A stretch of 64,000 nt of DNA from DATGFK01 sp040007395 (GTDB lineage: Bacteria; Chloroflexota; Anaerolineae; Aggregatilineales; UBA2796). This document shows, one piece after another, positions 26,348-35,266 of this stretch. A program made the translations under genes and the position numbers. The DNA lies in the NCBI GenBank assembly GCA_040007395.1, contig JBDTVG010000107.1:62001-126000 (forward strand), given 5' to 3'. Each line of letters starts with the position of its first letter. Within the stretch, counting starts at the first letter, position 1. The notes beneath the pieces were generated by a model that ran no database searches, was not told the origin of the DNA, and was given only the letters and a program-made list of their open reading frames with translations.

Positions 26348-27217
26348 GTGCCTAAAACGTTTGTACGACAGTACTACTTTATGTTGTCTTTTGTGTTGAT
26401 TCTATTGGCGGTAGGAATTGTCGTGTCGCGGCGCACACTTCATCCAGTAGCGATAACCATTCCACCAACCGTTAGCCCCGGCGCAATAAAAATCGTCACG
26501 TTGGGCGACAGCCAGACTCAAGGCTACGGCGATGAACGGGTTAGGGTTCCCGAAGCGGGCGGCTACCCAGCAATGATGATTGTCTCGGTCATCAAACTAC
26601 GCCCCAACTCAATTGTCAAGAATCTAGGGAAGCCGGGATGGGATTCGACCCAACTGGTCAATGGCGACAACACAAATCCGAGCGAACTGACACTGCTGGC
26701 GCAGGAAAATCCCCCACCGCAAATCATCTGTATCTGGATTGGACTAAACGATTTGATCTTTCACAACGCTACCGAGGAAGAACAAAGCCAACAGCAAACT
26801 TTCACGGCGAATATCGACACCATTTTGCACACATTGCAAGGTCGCGGGGCGACTCTAGCTATCGCGTTGCTTGACGATCCCGCCAAACGCGCCACGATTC
26901 AGGATGGGAGCTATATGCTTGCGGCTCAAGTCGCATGGTACAAAGACTCCAGTACCTTGGAGCCGGATCTGGCTCGTCTCTCACGGCGGGCTATCGCCTA
27001 TAACAAAGTGATCGCGGAGAAAGCTGCACAGTATGGCGCGATACTTGTGGATCTATCGCAGCCGGGGTTATTCGACAATCCCGGAATGATGTCCAATGAC
27101 GGGCTGCATCCGTCCTCCGTCGGCTACGCGAAAATCTCGGAGATCTGGCTGACAGCGCTGCTGCCCTATCTCGGCGATATGCACACATTGACGTTGACGC
27201 TTACCCCTACGCAATAA
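26348..27217 (+). CDS. SGNH/GDSL-type hydrolase, membrane anchored
   Basis: A 289-residue protein with one N-terminal hydrophobic segment (about residues 8-28, FMLSFVLILLAVGIVVS) and then an SGNH hydrolase domain. Block I is IVTLGDSQTQGYG with the nucleophile Ser, block III is IWIGLNDL, and block V is DGLHPSSVGY with the catalytic Asp and His. Such enzymes cleave esters of lipids, acetylated sugars or wall polymers; the substrate is unknown. GTG 26348 is chosen because AAGGAGG (26333-26339) is eight bases upstream. It is probably an extracytoplasmic anchored enzyme. Confidence 0.85.
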   Translation: MPKTFVRQYYFMLSFVLILLAVGIVVSRRTLHPVAITIPPTVSPGAIKIVTLGDSQTQGYGDERVRVPEAGGYPAMMIVSVIKLRPNSIVKNLGKPGWDSTQLVNGDNTNPSELTLLAQENPPPQIICIWIGLNDLIFHNATEEEQSQQQTFTANIDTILHTLQGRGATLAIALLDDPAKRATIQDGSYMLAAQVAWYKDSSTLEPDLARLSRRAIAYNKVIAEKAAQYGAILVDLSQPGLFDNPGMMSNDGLHPSSVGYAKISEIWLTALLPYLGDMHTLTLTLTPTQ

Positions 27218-27363
27218 CTGAGGATCACAAGTAGGGGATTATTCCGACGTGTATTATGTTAGATTAGGAGGAGTATCCACCTATTAGTCACTAGTCCATG
27301 TTCCAATTGCGGGATAAAATAACCTATGAATATTTTGGACAATGACATTGAAAGGAGCCAATC

Positions 27364-28461
27364 ATGGCTGTTGCCGATCCTATGACAACAACTTACACGA
27401 TTGACAAGATCGTGTCTGTATTAGGTAATAAAGCCGATACCCTGCTCAACCACACCCCCAAAGTGAGTAAGGAACACCTGTATCTGCCCGGCCCCGACTT
27501 CGTTGGCGAAGTGTGGACGGGTTCAGATCGCAATCCACAAGTTTTACGCAGTTTGCAGCAGATGTTCGATCATGGTCGTTTGGGCGGGACAGGCTACCTA
27601 TCGATCCTGCCCGTAGATCAGGGTGTCGAACATTCAGCGGGAGCATCCTTCGCCAAGAATCCGGCTTACTTCGATCCAGCCAACATCGTCGAACTGGCGA
27701 TTGAAGGCGGCTGCAACGCGGTTGCTTCAACATTTGGCGTGCTAGGGGCCGTATCGCGCAAGTACGCTCACAAGATTCCTTTTCTCGTCAAGATCAACCA
27801 CAATGAACTGCTGACCTACCCCAACAAGTTCGATCAGATCATGTTTGGGCAAGTTGATCAAGCGTGGGATATGGGTGCGGTAGCGGTTGGCGCGACTGTG
27901 TATTTTGGTTCCGAGGAAAGCACCCGTCAACTTGTCGAAGTTTCTGAGGCGTTCTACCGTGCCCACGAACTTGGCATGGCGACGGTGCTATGGTGCTATA
28001 CCCGTAATAACGGTTTCAAGGTCAACGGCATCAATCACGAAACCTCGGCAGACCTGACCGGACAAGCCAACCACCTTGGCGTGACGATTCAAGCCGACAT
28101 CATCAAGCAAAAGTTGCCTGTTACCAATGGCGGTTTCAAAGCGCTCAATACGGGCAATTCGTCCTATGGCAAGCTCGACGAACGTATCTACACCGAATTG
28201 AGCAGCGATAATCCAATTGATCTGACGCGCTATCAGGTGTTGAACTGCTACAATGGTCGCGCCGGATTAATCAATTCTGGCGGGGCAAGCGGAGCCGCCG
28301 ACTTTGACGAGGCGATCACGACAGCCGTCATCAACAAGCGCGCTGGTGGTATGGGTCTGATCAGCGGGCGCAAGGCATTCCAGCGCCCGATGGCGGAAGG
28401 CGCGGCGCTGCTACGTGCCATTCAGGATGTGTATTTATGCGATGAAGTGACTATTGCGTAG
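27364..28461 (+). CDS. fbaB: Class I fructose-bisphosphate aldolase, FbaB type
   Basis: A 365-residue Schiff-base aldolase of the DhnA/FbaB family, splitting fructose-1,6-bisphosphate into glyceraldehyde-3-phosphate and dihydroxyacetone phosphate. Strongly FbaB-like segments include VGATVYFGSEESTRQ, GMATVLWCYTRNNGFK, ADLTGQANHLGVTI, RAGLINSGGASG and TAVINKRAGGMGLISGRK. K248 in the ADIIKQK segment is the likely Schiff-base lysine by position in the family. Full length, with GAAAGGAG before ATG 27364. It is a single gene followed by a hairpin. Confidence 0.95.
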   Translation: MAVADPMTTTYTIDKIVSVLGNKADTLLNHTPKVSKEHLYLPGPDFVGEVWTGSDRNPQVLRSLQQMFDHGRLGGTGYLSILPVDQGVEHSAGASFAKNPAYFDPANIVELAIEGGCNAVASTFGVLGAVSRKYAHKIPFLVKINHNELLTYPNKFDQIMFGQVDQAWDMGAVAVGATVYFGSEESTRQLVEVSEAFYRAHELGMATVLWCYTRNNGFKVNGINHETSADLTGQANHLGVTIQADIIKQKLPVTNGGFKALNTGNSSYGKLDERIYTELSSDNPIDLTRYQVLNCYNGRAGLINSGGASGAADFDEAITTAVINKRAGGMGLISGRKAFQRPMAEGAALLRAIQDVYLCDEVTIA

Positions 28462-28783
28462 AGTATTCGCCTTAAGCTAGCCTTGTCGCGGTTTTGGTTC
28501 CCCTTTTCGCCTTCTGAAAGGGGGAACTCATTGTTAACCCATAACGATACAAATTCTCCGCTTTGCCGCTGTTTAACCTACTTCTTAATAAGCGTTACAC
28601 AACCATAACGCCTATCCGACGATGTGCTTGCCAAGCAGTAGCCAGACAATTCCTACACGATTTTATGCAAGCGTTAACGAAATTCTATTACAGAAACGCT
28701 ACACTGTGTTTAAGTTGATTTACGGGAAAGCTGCAACAGAGCTATCCCTTTTTGTGTGAAAATTATCGGAGGAAAAGCGACGT
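28462..28783. other. Gap between aldolase and grpE: hairpin, no gene
   Basis: 322 bases without a supported gene. A hairpin with arms GGTTCCCCTTT (28496-28506) and AAAGGGGGAAC (28517-28527) begins 34 bases after the aldolase stop and may terminate it, though no T run follows. I looked for a CIRCE element (TTAGCACTC-N9-GAGTGCTAA) before grpE and did not find one. Confidence 0.5.
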
Positions 28784-29392
28784 ATGAGCGATACCCTGCC
28801 TGAAGAACAAGCCAACGAGGCCGAGCCAAACCAGCAGCGGACAGTAGATGCCCCTTCTGCCGAGGATACTAAGCCCGTTCACTCTAACTCCACAGAGGCC
28901 GCGTCCAACGCCGCACCCACCGACTCACAGGAGGCTAGTATAGAAATGCAACTGGCTGGCGCACAGGCGAAAGCTGCTGAGTATTTGGACGGCTGGCAGC
29001 GCTCCCGTGCCGATTTTGTTAATTATCGGAAGCGGGCGGAAAAAGAACGCGAAGAGGTTTACCAAAACGCCTCCGTTGATACGCTGCGTAAGCTCTTACC
29101 CGTGATTGACGACTTTGATCGCGCTATTGCTAACGTCCCGGCGAACAAAGCCAATGACGAAGTGATCAAAGGTTTCGGTTTGATCCACCGAAAACTAGTT
29201 ACGCTGCTAGAAAACACTGGCATCACAGTCATCAATCCAATCGGCGAGGAATTTAACCCCGAACACCACGAAGCTATTGGTCAAGATGAGTCTAGCGATG
29301 TTCCCAGTGGACACGTCACGGCGGTTCTGCAAAAAGGCTACATACACGGCGATAAAATGCTGCGACCTGCGATTGTGCGCGTGGCTAGTTAA
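28784..29392 (+). CDS. grpE: GrpE nucleotide exchange factor
   Basis: A 202-residue GrpE, the ADP/ATP exchange factor for DnaK. An acidic, disordered N-terminus (about residues 1-60) precedes the long coiled-coil helix (DGWQRSRADFVNYRKRAEKE, about 70-90). The four-helix and beta-wing parts contain LLPVIDDFDRAI, GFGLIHRKL and LENTGITVINPIGEEFNPEHHEAI, ending in GYIHGDKMLRPAIVRVA. ATCGGAGGAAAAG precedes the ATG. dnaK follows 50 bases downstream as an operon; dnaJ and hrcA are not adjacent. Confidence 0.95.
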   Translation: MSDTLPEEQANEAEPNQQRTVDAPSAEDTKPVHSNSTEAASNAAPTDSQEASIEMQLAGAQAKAAEYLDGWQRSRADFVNYRKRAEKEREEVYQNASVDTLRKLLPVIDDFDRAIANVPANKANDEVIKGFGLIHRKLVTLLENTGITVINPIGEEFNPEHHEAIGQDESSDVPSGHVTAVLQKGYIHGDKMLRPAIVRVAS

Positions 29393-29442
29393 ATATCCTC
29401 TGAACAGTTATACCCACAACCCTAAATTGAAGGAGTATCCAC

Positions 29443-31341
29443 ATGAGTAAAATTATCGGTATTGACTTGGGGACAACGAACTCGGTCATGGCTGTCATGG
29501 AAGGCGGCGAGCCGACAGTAATCCCCACCATTGAAGGCAACCGACTCTTGCCGTCGGTGGTTGCTGTCAACCCCAAGACAAACGAGCGCATGGTTGGGCA
29601 AGCTGCACGTCGTCAGGCCGTTGTTAATCCTGAGAACACAGTTTTCTCGATCAAGCGTTTTATGGGTCGCAAGTTCACCGATGCCGAAGTACAGAAGGCG
29701 CTCAAAATGGTGCCGTACAAGGTGAGCGCTGCGCCGAATGGTGACGTGCGCGTGGCGATGGGCGGCAAGGACTACAGCCCGCCGGAGATCAGCGCCATGA
29801 TTCTGAGCAAGATGAAAACTGACGCAGAAGCATATCTGGGCGATAGTGTCGAGCAGGCTGTAATCACGGTTCCGGCGTACTTCAACGACACCCAGCGCAA
29901 TGCCACCAAAGACGCGGGCAAGATCGCTGGTCTGGACGTGATGCGTATCATCAATGAGCCAACCGCTTCGTCGCTCGCCTATGGGCTGGATAAGAAAGCC
30001 GACGAAACGATTGCCGTCTATGACCTTGGCGGCGGTACGTTCGACATTTCGATCCTTGACGTAGGTGATGGCGTGTTCGAGGTCAAATCTACCAATGGGG
30101 ATACATTCCTCGGTGGTGACGACTTCGACGAACGTATCATCAACTGGATCGCTGACGAGTACAAGAAAGAACAGGGCATCGACCTACGCGGAGATCGTCA
30201 GGCACTGCAACGGCTCAAGGAAGCGTCTGAGAACGCTAAGAAAGAGCTTTCTAGCACCATGCAGGCTGAGATCAATCTTCCGTTTGTGACTGCGGATGCT
30301 AGCGGCCCCAAGCACCTTGTTATGACCCTGAGCCGCGCCAAACTGGAACAGCTTACCGCTGACCTGATTGAGCAATCGATCACGCCCGTTAAAAAGGCGT
30401 TGGACGATGCTGGCGTAAAGCCCAGTGACATTGATGAAGTCGTGCTGGTCGGCGGCATGACCCGTATGCCTGCTGTACACGAAGCGGTCAAGAAGCTGTT
30501 TGGCAAAGAGCCGAACAAGAGCGTTAACCCCGACGAAGTAGTCGGTATCGGCGCGGCGATTCAGGCGGGTGTTCTCGGCGGCGAAGTCAAGGACGTGCTG
30601 CTGCTAGACGTGACTCCGCTGACTTTGAGCATCGAAACGATGGGTGGCGTAGCGACTCCATTGATCGAGCGCAATACCACCATCCCGGTCAAGAAGGCAC
30701 AGACCTTCAGCACGGCGGCAGATGGTCAGACGCAGGTCGAAATTCACATCCTTCAGGGCGAACGTCCGATGGCTGCCGATAACAAGACTCTCGGTAAGTT
30801 CATTTTGGATGGTATTCCACCGTCCCCACGCGGTATGCCGCAGATCGAAGTGGCCTTCGACATCGACGCGAACGGTATTCTGAACGTTTCCGCGACGGAT
30901 AAAGCGACAGCCCGCGCTCAGCACATCACTATTACGGCATCCAGTGGTTTGAGCGAAGCCGAGATCGACCAGATGGTCAAGGAAGCCGAGCGCAATCGGA
31001 CTGCCGACGAAAAGCGCAAGGGTGAGATCGAAGCTAACAACCTCGCGGACGCAGCGATTTACACCGCCGAAAAGACTCTGCACGACTTCGCTGACAAGGT
31101 TGACCCCACCTTGAAGTCGAGCATCGAGAAGCAGATCGACGCGGTGAAAAAGGCGAAAGAAAGCAATAACACCGACAAGATGCGGGCTTCGGTAGAGGAA
31201 TTACAGCGCAGCATCCAGCAGATCGGCGCGAGCATGTACGAGCAGCCGGGCGCAGGTGCGGCTGGCGCAGGGCCAGCCGGATATGGTCAACCCGGTAGCA
31301 ACAACGGTGAAGACGTGATCGAAGGCGAAGTCGTAGACTAA
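29443..31341 (+). CDS. dnaK: Chaperone DnaK (Hsp70)
   Basis: A 632-residue Hsp70. The ATPase domain carries IIGIDLGTTNSVMAVMEGG at the N-terminus, VYDLGGGTFDISIL (about 193-206) and VLVGGMTRMPAV (about 336-347). The linker KDVLLLDVTPLTLSIET is followed by the substrate-binding domain, a helical lid and a Gly/Ala-rich tail ending in VIEGEVVD. The N-terminal domain is of the bacterial GrpE-dependent type. GAAGGAG precedes the ATG. It forms an operon with grpE and ends at a strong terminator. Confidence 0.97.
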   Translation: MSKIIGIDLGTTNSVMAVMEGGEPTVIPTIEGNRLLPSVVAVNPKTNERMVGQAARRQAVVNPENTVFSIKRFMGRKFTDAEVQKALKMVPYKVSAAPNGDVRVAMGGKDYSPPEISAMILSKMKTDAEAYLGDSVEQAVITVPAYFNDTQRNATKDAGKIAGLDVMRIINEPTASSLAYGLDKKADETIAVYDLGGGTFDISILDVGDGVFEVKSTNGDTFLGGDDFDERIINWIADEYKKEQGIDLRGDRQALQRLKEASENAKKELSSTMQAEINLPFVTADASGPKHLVMTLSRAKLEQLTADLIEQSITPVKKALDDAGVKPSDIDEVVLVGGMTRMPAVHEAVKKLFGKEPNKSVNPDEVVGIGAAIQAGVLGGEVKDVLLLDVTPLTLSIETMGGVATPLIERNTTIPVKKAQTFSTAADGQTQVEIHILQGERPMAADNKTLGKFILDGIPPSPRGMPQIEVAFDIDANGILNVSATDKATARAQHITITASSGLSEAEIDQMVKEAERNRTADEKRKGEIEANNLADAAIYTAEKTLHDFADKVDPTLKSSIEKQIDAVKKAKESNNTDKMRASVEELQRSIQQIGASMYEQPGAGAAGAGPAGYGQPGSNNGEDVIEGEVVD

Positions 31342-31377
31342 CCCTCAGATCGCCAACGCTAGCCAATTAAGCATGAT

Positions 31378-31410
31378 ACTGACCTGATGGAAATGCTCCA
31401 TCAGGTCAGT
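31378..31410 (+). terminator. Terminator of the grpE-dnaK operon
   Basis: Perfect 14-bp stem ACTGACCTGATGGA (31378-31391) and TCCATCAGGTCAGT (31397-31410) with a 5-base loop, followed by TTGTTTGTTG. It lies 36 bases after the dnaK stop. Confidence 0.9.
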
Positions 31411-31597
31411 TTGTTTGTTGAGAATGTGCATTTGGATTAGGGCAAATCTATTGGCAAAATCACATATAATAAGCATCATTTAGGATCATGGAAGCAGACA
31501 ATGGTAAAAGAATTTGACTCAATCGGTGTTTCAGGGAGATGTAGCCATAAGGTAAAATGCGATTATGATGGGCTAAGGAAGTCAAAAGGTACAAAAG

Positions 31598-32110
31598 ATG
31601 GCGAATAACGATGCAGTTAGGCTAGGAGATTTAGATGGTTCTGACGCGATTTATCCTCCATTCAATCGAGTATTCCCCTATCCTAAGTTTCTTGTAATCA
31701 ATATTTACGGGGGATATACCCTTCTGAGCGGCAAATCGATTTGTATTACCCATCCTGACCAGTTGCTTGTGGCACAACGGCTGCAATCTGCTTTGGCGCA
31801 GATAGGGATTGAGTGGGGAATCAAAGTACAAAGCGCGAATCAAGGCCGAGAAAATGTTGGGGTTCAATTTGAGATTAAACCGTTGGAGTATGGTATAGAT
31901 GCTTACGAAGTTGAGATAGAGATTTATTCACCTTATCAAAACCACTACAAAAACGGCATTATTTCACTACTTGCCACTAATCTGCCAAGTCTTGAGAATG
32001 GCGTTGGCACCCTTATACAGGTGATCCAGTTGGCATTCGAAGAGTTTGAAGAAGACATTCCAAGTCTTTGGATTAGGGATTGGATGGATACTTCGTATAG
32101 CGCGGGATGA
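31598..32110 (+). CDS. Lone GH20 N-terminal-like (GH20b) domain, possibly a truncated hexosaminidase
   Basis: A 170-residue protein that reads like the N-terminal alpha/beta domain of GH20 beta-N-acetylhexosaminidases. The match lies in the order of features: a strand after a sugar-enzyme-like opening (ICITHPDQLLVAQRLQSAL), a YEVEIEIYS strand pair, a GVGTLIQVIQLAFEE helix and the domain-ending PSLWIRDWMD. In full enzymes the catalytic barrel starts just after that IxDxPD-like point, but here the frame stops eight residues later. It is either a stand-alone domain or a broken gene. AAAAGGT precedes ATG 31598. The family call rests on pattern alone. Confidence 0.5.
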   Translation: MANNDAVRLGDLDGSDAIYPPFNRVFPYPKFLVINIYGGYTLLSGKSICITHPDQLLVAQRLQSALAQIGIEWGIKVQSANQGRENVGVQFEIKPLEYGIDAYEVEIEIYSPYQNHYKNGIISLLATNLPSLENGVGTLIQVIQLAFEEFEEDIPSLWIRDWMDTSYSAG

Positions 32111-32260
32111 TGTTATGCATCAACTGCGACATTTTTATGCCTTTTGACTTTCTTAGCACATGATAATCACTTTTGGCTCAATCAGGATCTAAGAGGTGAG
32201 GCAAAGAGCAAACTAGCCCCATGTTACGAAGTAACACGGGGAATAAGATGAGTCTGAAAA

Positions 32261-32298
32261 TCCCTCTCTACGGAGTGGAGAGGGATTTAGGGTGAGGA
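32261..32298. repeat. Intergenic palindromic repeat, short copy
   Basis: TCCCTCTC (32261-32268) pairs with GAGAGGGA (32278-32285), followed by TTTAGGGTGAGGAA. The right half is the same sequence as in the 33333-33433 element, making this a 5'-shortened copy. Confidence 0.75.
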
Positions 32299-32314
32299 AA
32301 ACCGCCTACAGAAA

Positions 32315-33196
32315 CTACACATTCCCCGGCAGCAACGGCTGATCAGTGGCAATATCGATCCCCAAGCGGCGACCTGTTTCTTCGGCGTGTTTGCCCACAG
32401 ACTCCGAGTTGGTCCGCACAATCTTTTTCGCTTGATCAAATTCTAAATCGCGCTCCCGATCAAGTTCATAGGCCGAGATGCGCTCCGCGAGTAACTCATA
32501 GGCGATGGCAATATCCGATTGGTGATCCCGCAGATTATCGTTTTTGGTCAAGCCCATTTGAGTCTTGAGCGCGGCGGTTGAACGCTTCCACAATCCCAAG
32601 CGCATTTCATCGGTGATCACAGCATATTGCCACTGCTGCGGATCTTGCCGCATGGAGCGCCGAAACGCGGCGGTGAAGTTAAGCCGCTGCGCTTTACTTT
32701 GCAACCGAGTTTCAATCCACTTATCGGTTTTGCCTTTGCGCTTATAGCCTCGAATGCCCGCGTCTAGCGCTTTATCGGGATCGATACGCATTTCGTCCAG
32801 CGTAACACCCGCTTGCGCCAGAAAATTCAACACTTTGTCGCGCAGACCTGTTTGAGCATCCATGCGCTGTGTGATTTGGTATAGCGTTTCGGCTTGAGCA
32901 TGATCCATTTTATAAGTGCGACCATTGGTGGCGCGATACGGCAACTGTACACATGGGATGTATAGTCCAACGTTAGCTTTTGCCAAACGCTTCTTCATCA
33001 TTGCCCAAAAATTAGTAGGGTTGGGCGGTTCAGCTACGCCAGAAATCCAATCCTGAACGGCATAGTAACGATTGCCATCCTCGTGATCATGGTACGCTAA
33101 TGGAAACCCATAGGCTTCGGCAATGAGTTCGGGCAGTGGACGATTGTCTTCGGGGTTGGTGGGAAAAGAAACCGAGTTTGAGGTATGATCGGACAT
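32315..33196 (-). CDS. DinD / Bro-N family protein
   Basis: A 293-residue protein. The N-terminal half has a Bro-N-like region (RYYAVQDWISGVAE, then FWAMMKKRL, about residues 45-80), as in phage antirepressors. The C-terminal half has NLRDHQSDIAIAYELLAERI (about 223-242) and the GKHAEETGRRLGI end that mark DinD-type DNA-damage proteins. In E. coli DinD is SOS-induced and inhibits RecA filaments, but this protein's role is unproven. ATG 33196 has AGGAGG six bases upstream. No LexA box or phage gene is seen near it, and palindromic repeats flank it on both sides. Confidence 0.7.
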   Translation of the reverse strand: MSDHTSNSVSFPTNPEDNRPLPELIAEAYGFPLAYHDHEDGNRYYAVQDWISGVAEPPNPTNFWAMMKKRLAKANVGLYIPCVQLPYRATNGRTYKMDHAQAETLYQITQRMDAQTGLRDKVLNFLAQAGVTLDEMRIDPDKALDAGIRGYKRKGKTDKWIETRLQSKAQRLNFTAAFRRSMRQDPQQWQYAVITDEMRLGLWKRSTAALKTQMGLTKNDNLRDHQSDIAIAYELLAERISAYELDRERDLEFDQAKKIVRTNSESVGKHAEETGRRLGIDIATDQPLLPGNV

Positions 33197-33332
33197 TATG
33201 CGCCTCCTACTTAGGTGCATCACGCCCCTGGCTGTTCAAGCAGCGCAGGGGCACTTCTTTTATATGGCGATACTGTATCACGGTTTTTGAAAACTTGTCA
33301 ATACATTTGGCGTGGCGCTAAGAGGGCAATAA

Positions 33333-33433
33333 TTCACCTCACCCCCCACCCCCTCTCCGCACGCAGCGAGGGGGAGTCAAGCCCTTCTGAAAGTCCCTCG
33401 CCGTTTACGGAGAGGGATTTAGGGTGAGGTGAA
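33333..33433. repeat. 101-bp intergenic palindromic element
   Basis: Perfect 12-bp ends TTCACCTCACCC (33333-33344) and GGGTGAGGTGAA (33422-33433). An inner pair CCCTCTCCG (33351-33359) and CGGAGAGGG (33408-33416) makes the whole unit an imperfect palindrome able to fold as a long hairpin. Parts recur at 32261-32298 and, diverged, at 26226-26282. It lies between convergently oriented transcription units' edges and carries no gene, consistent with a REP/MITE-like element. Confidence 0.85.
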
Positions 33434-33482
33434 TTTTGATGCGTTTATCCTGATGGTGCTAAGAAGATTCCTCGCCCGAATA

Positions 33483-33980
33483 CTACCAGCCTGATGTACC
33501 CGGTTCGCCCTTGAACGGCCCGACAACTTCATGGGTGATCCAGCCGCCGTAGAAATTGCCCGCCTGTGGGATCACCTTCTCATCGTCTATGTAGCACGCA
33601 TCGACTCGCGCTGGATAGAACGCCACATAATTCTTGATCACGCCGAAGCCCGCTGTCGGGTTTTTGTAGAACCATCCGACATTCTGAGCCATTTTGTCCC
33701 CGACTTTGGCGGTGTAGTACGAGGCTTCGCCCTTGAACTCGCAAAAGCTCTGACCCGCGCCGGGGATAAGGTACTCCTGTTTGATGTCTTCCAGCGGAAT
33801 GTAATAGACGGGCGGGTGGCTAGTTTCGAGAACCCGGTAGGCGCGGCTTGTCTCGGCAATTGTCACGCCGTTAAACTCGACGCGGATGTGTTTGAGGCTG
33901 CGTTCCAGACGCGGCGGGCGGGGATAATCCCAAACCGACTCCTGATTTGTTCCCGGTTCAATACGTTTGATTTTGTTCAC
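33483..33980 (-). CDS. DUF427 domain protein
   Basis: A 165-residue protein of the DUF427 family. Typical pieces are the IRVEFNGVTIAETSRAYRVLET strand run (about residues 32-53), SHPPVYYIPLEDI (about 54-66), FCEFKGEASYY, and the C-terminal GWITHEVVGPFKGEPGTSGW. Members are small beta-rich proteins; their biochemical role is not established. No signal peptide. The GTG start at 33980 has GAGG five bases upstream. It is a single gene divergent from the next. Confidence 0.9.
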   Translation of the reverse strand: MNKIKRIEPGTNQESVWDYPRPPRLERSLKHIRVEFNGVTIAETSRAYRVLETSHPPVYYIPLEDIKQEYLIPGAGQSFCEFKGEASYYTAKVGDKMAQNVGWFYKNPTAGFGVIKNYVAFYPARVDACYIDDEKVIPQAGNFYGGWITHEVVGPFKGEPGTSGW

Positions 33981-34185
33981 AGTTACCTCAGTGGGTCTAT
34001 CGCTCAGTTTGGATCAACGTGGATCAATCGGTTTAGATCAATTCTAGGGGTTTCCCGCACGAACACCCACCAATCGTCCGCAAATCATAGGGCGGGTATC
34101 TTCGACAGAGACAACATGGCACGTTATAATGCTCATGCTCGTTGCCCCAACGGGCATTTCTGTTATCTGACAAGGGCTAAATCTG

Positions 34186-35163
34186 TTGGCAAACTTGGAA
34201 CATGAACCCGCCTCATCACTGGAAGATACCAGTCCGCGTCCGGCGGTAAAAGAACCTGCGATCACACTTGAGGATACGAATCCGCGTCAACCAGTGGTCA
34301 CGGAGTTTGAGCGACCTGCCGAACGTTCCGGCTGCGGCAATACGCTGTTGATCGGCACGGTGCTGATCGCGTTTGCGTGCCTATTTGTGACCGCGATAGG
34401 ACTAGCTGGGTTAGCGGGATGGCGCGACGGTGTAACCGAGTCGCAGTCTCGCAAGGCGGCGGCGCTAGTCGGGACTCTCGGCGCACAGGCGACCTTGGCG
34501 AGTCAAGATTGCGCCAATGGGCGTTTCGAGTTGTGCAATGAACGCTGCAAATATGTCGAGACGGCGCAGCCCTACTATCCCGGCATGACGGCTTGCATGA
34601 GTTCCGCAAAACTTGCCTTGAGCGCTACCCCGACACCGGGCGCAACTTCAACTCCGACAATCCAACCGACAACCGCTGCGCCCCTTACCCCGACGCTTGC
34701 CGCCACCAGCAACGATCTACGCGAGACGCTGTATGTACAGGGTCAAACCGCTGTGCGCCTCAACAACTATGACGAGACGGTGAAGTGGTTCGAACCATTG
34801 CGCGGTCTTGATCCAGATTTCCATCGGAAGGAAGTCGAGGATGCACTGGTGGTTGCCTATCAAGCGCAAGGGGATCGCTATAAGGCCGATGGTCGTCTGA
34901 GCGAAATGGTCGTCGTGATCCAGAAAGCATTGAAGATTCGTTCGCTAGCCGATACAGATTGGGCGTTCACTATCAATGTGGCGCAACTTTATCTGGATGG
35001 GAAAGGCTACCTTGTGGCAGGTAACTATATAGCCGCCGCTACTGTGTTCACCAAATTGATGGTCATGGCTCCCACCTTCAGAGATACAGAGGCGTTAGCC
35101 TGTCAATCGTTTGCCAAAATTGGCGACACTGGATTGATCAAGAAATATAATTGCAAGGGGTGA
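34186..35163 (+). CDS. Membrane-anchored TPR-like protein next to a Ser/Thr kinase
   Basis: A 325-residue protein. The N-terminal cytoplasmic tail has two similar units, SLEDTSPRPAVKE and TLEDTNPRQPVVTE (about residues 11-40). A transmembrane helix (about 52-78) and a Thr/Pro linker (about 145-175) follow. The C-terminal half is helical repeats resembling TPRs (GQTAVRLNNYDETVKWFEPL, YLVAGNYIAAATVFTKL) and would lie outside the membrane. Several Cys pairs (CANGRFELCNERC) could form disulfides. The TTG start follows AAGGG by about nine bases. The Ser/Thr kinase gene starts 103 bases downstream, so the threonines of the tail are possible targets. Function unknown. Confidence 0.65.
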   Translation: MANLEHEPASSLEDTSPRPAVKEPAITLEDTNPRQPVVTEFERPAERSGCGNTLLIGTVLIAFACLFVTAIGLAGLAGWRDGVTESQSRKAAALVGTLGAQATLASQDCANGRFELCNERCKYVETAQPYYPGMTACMSSAKLALSATPTPGATSTPTIQPTTAAPLTPTLAATSNDLRETLYVQGQTAVRLNNYDETVKWFEPLRGLDPDFHRKEVEDALVVAYQAQGDRYKADGRLSEMVVVIQKALKIRSLADTDWAFTINVAQLYLDGKGYLVAGNYIAAATVFTKLMVMAPTFRDTEALACQSFAKIGDTGLIKKYNCKG

Positions 35164-35266
35164 GATCAGTGGTATACGGCGCTCTTGCATGATTGCCTAG
35201 GAAATGCACCGAATAATTACCGAATAGCTTTCGTTCAGAAACATTTGTGTGTACAATGAAGGCATT

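Noticed and set aside
28462..28783. Possible tRNA or riboswitch in the long spacers (also 10660-11223 and 49057-49389)
   Set aside because: No cloverleaf, T-loop sequence or known aptamer pattern was found by eye.
31501..31608. 35-codon open frame (MVKEFDSIGV...) overlapping the start of the GH20b-like gene
   Set aside because: It has a fair GGAAG site, but is short, Lys-rich and overlaps the next gene by 11 bases with no known family; a leader peptide cannot be excluded.
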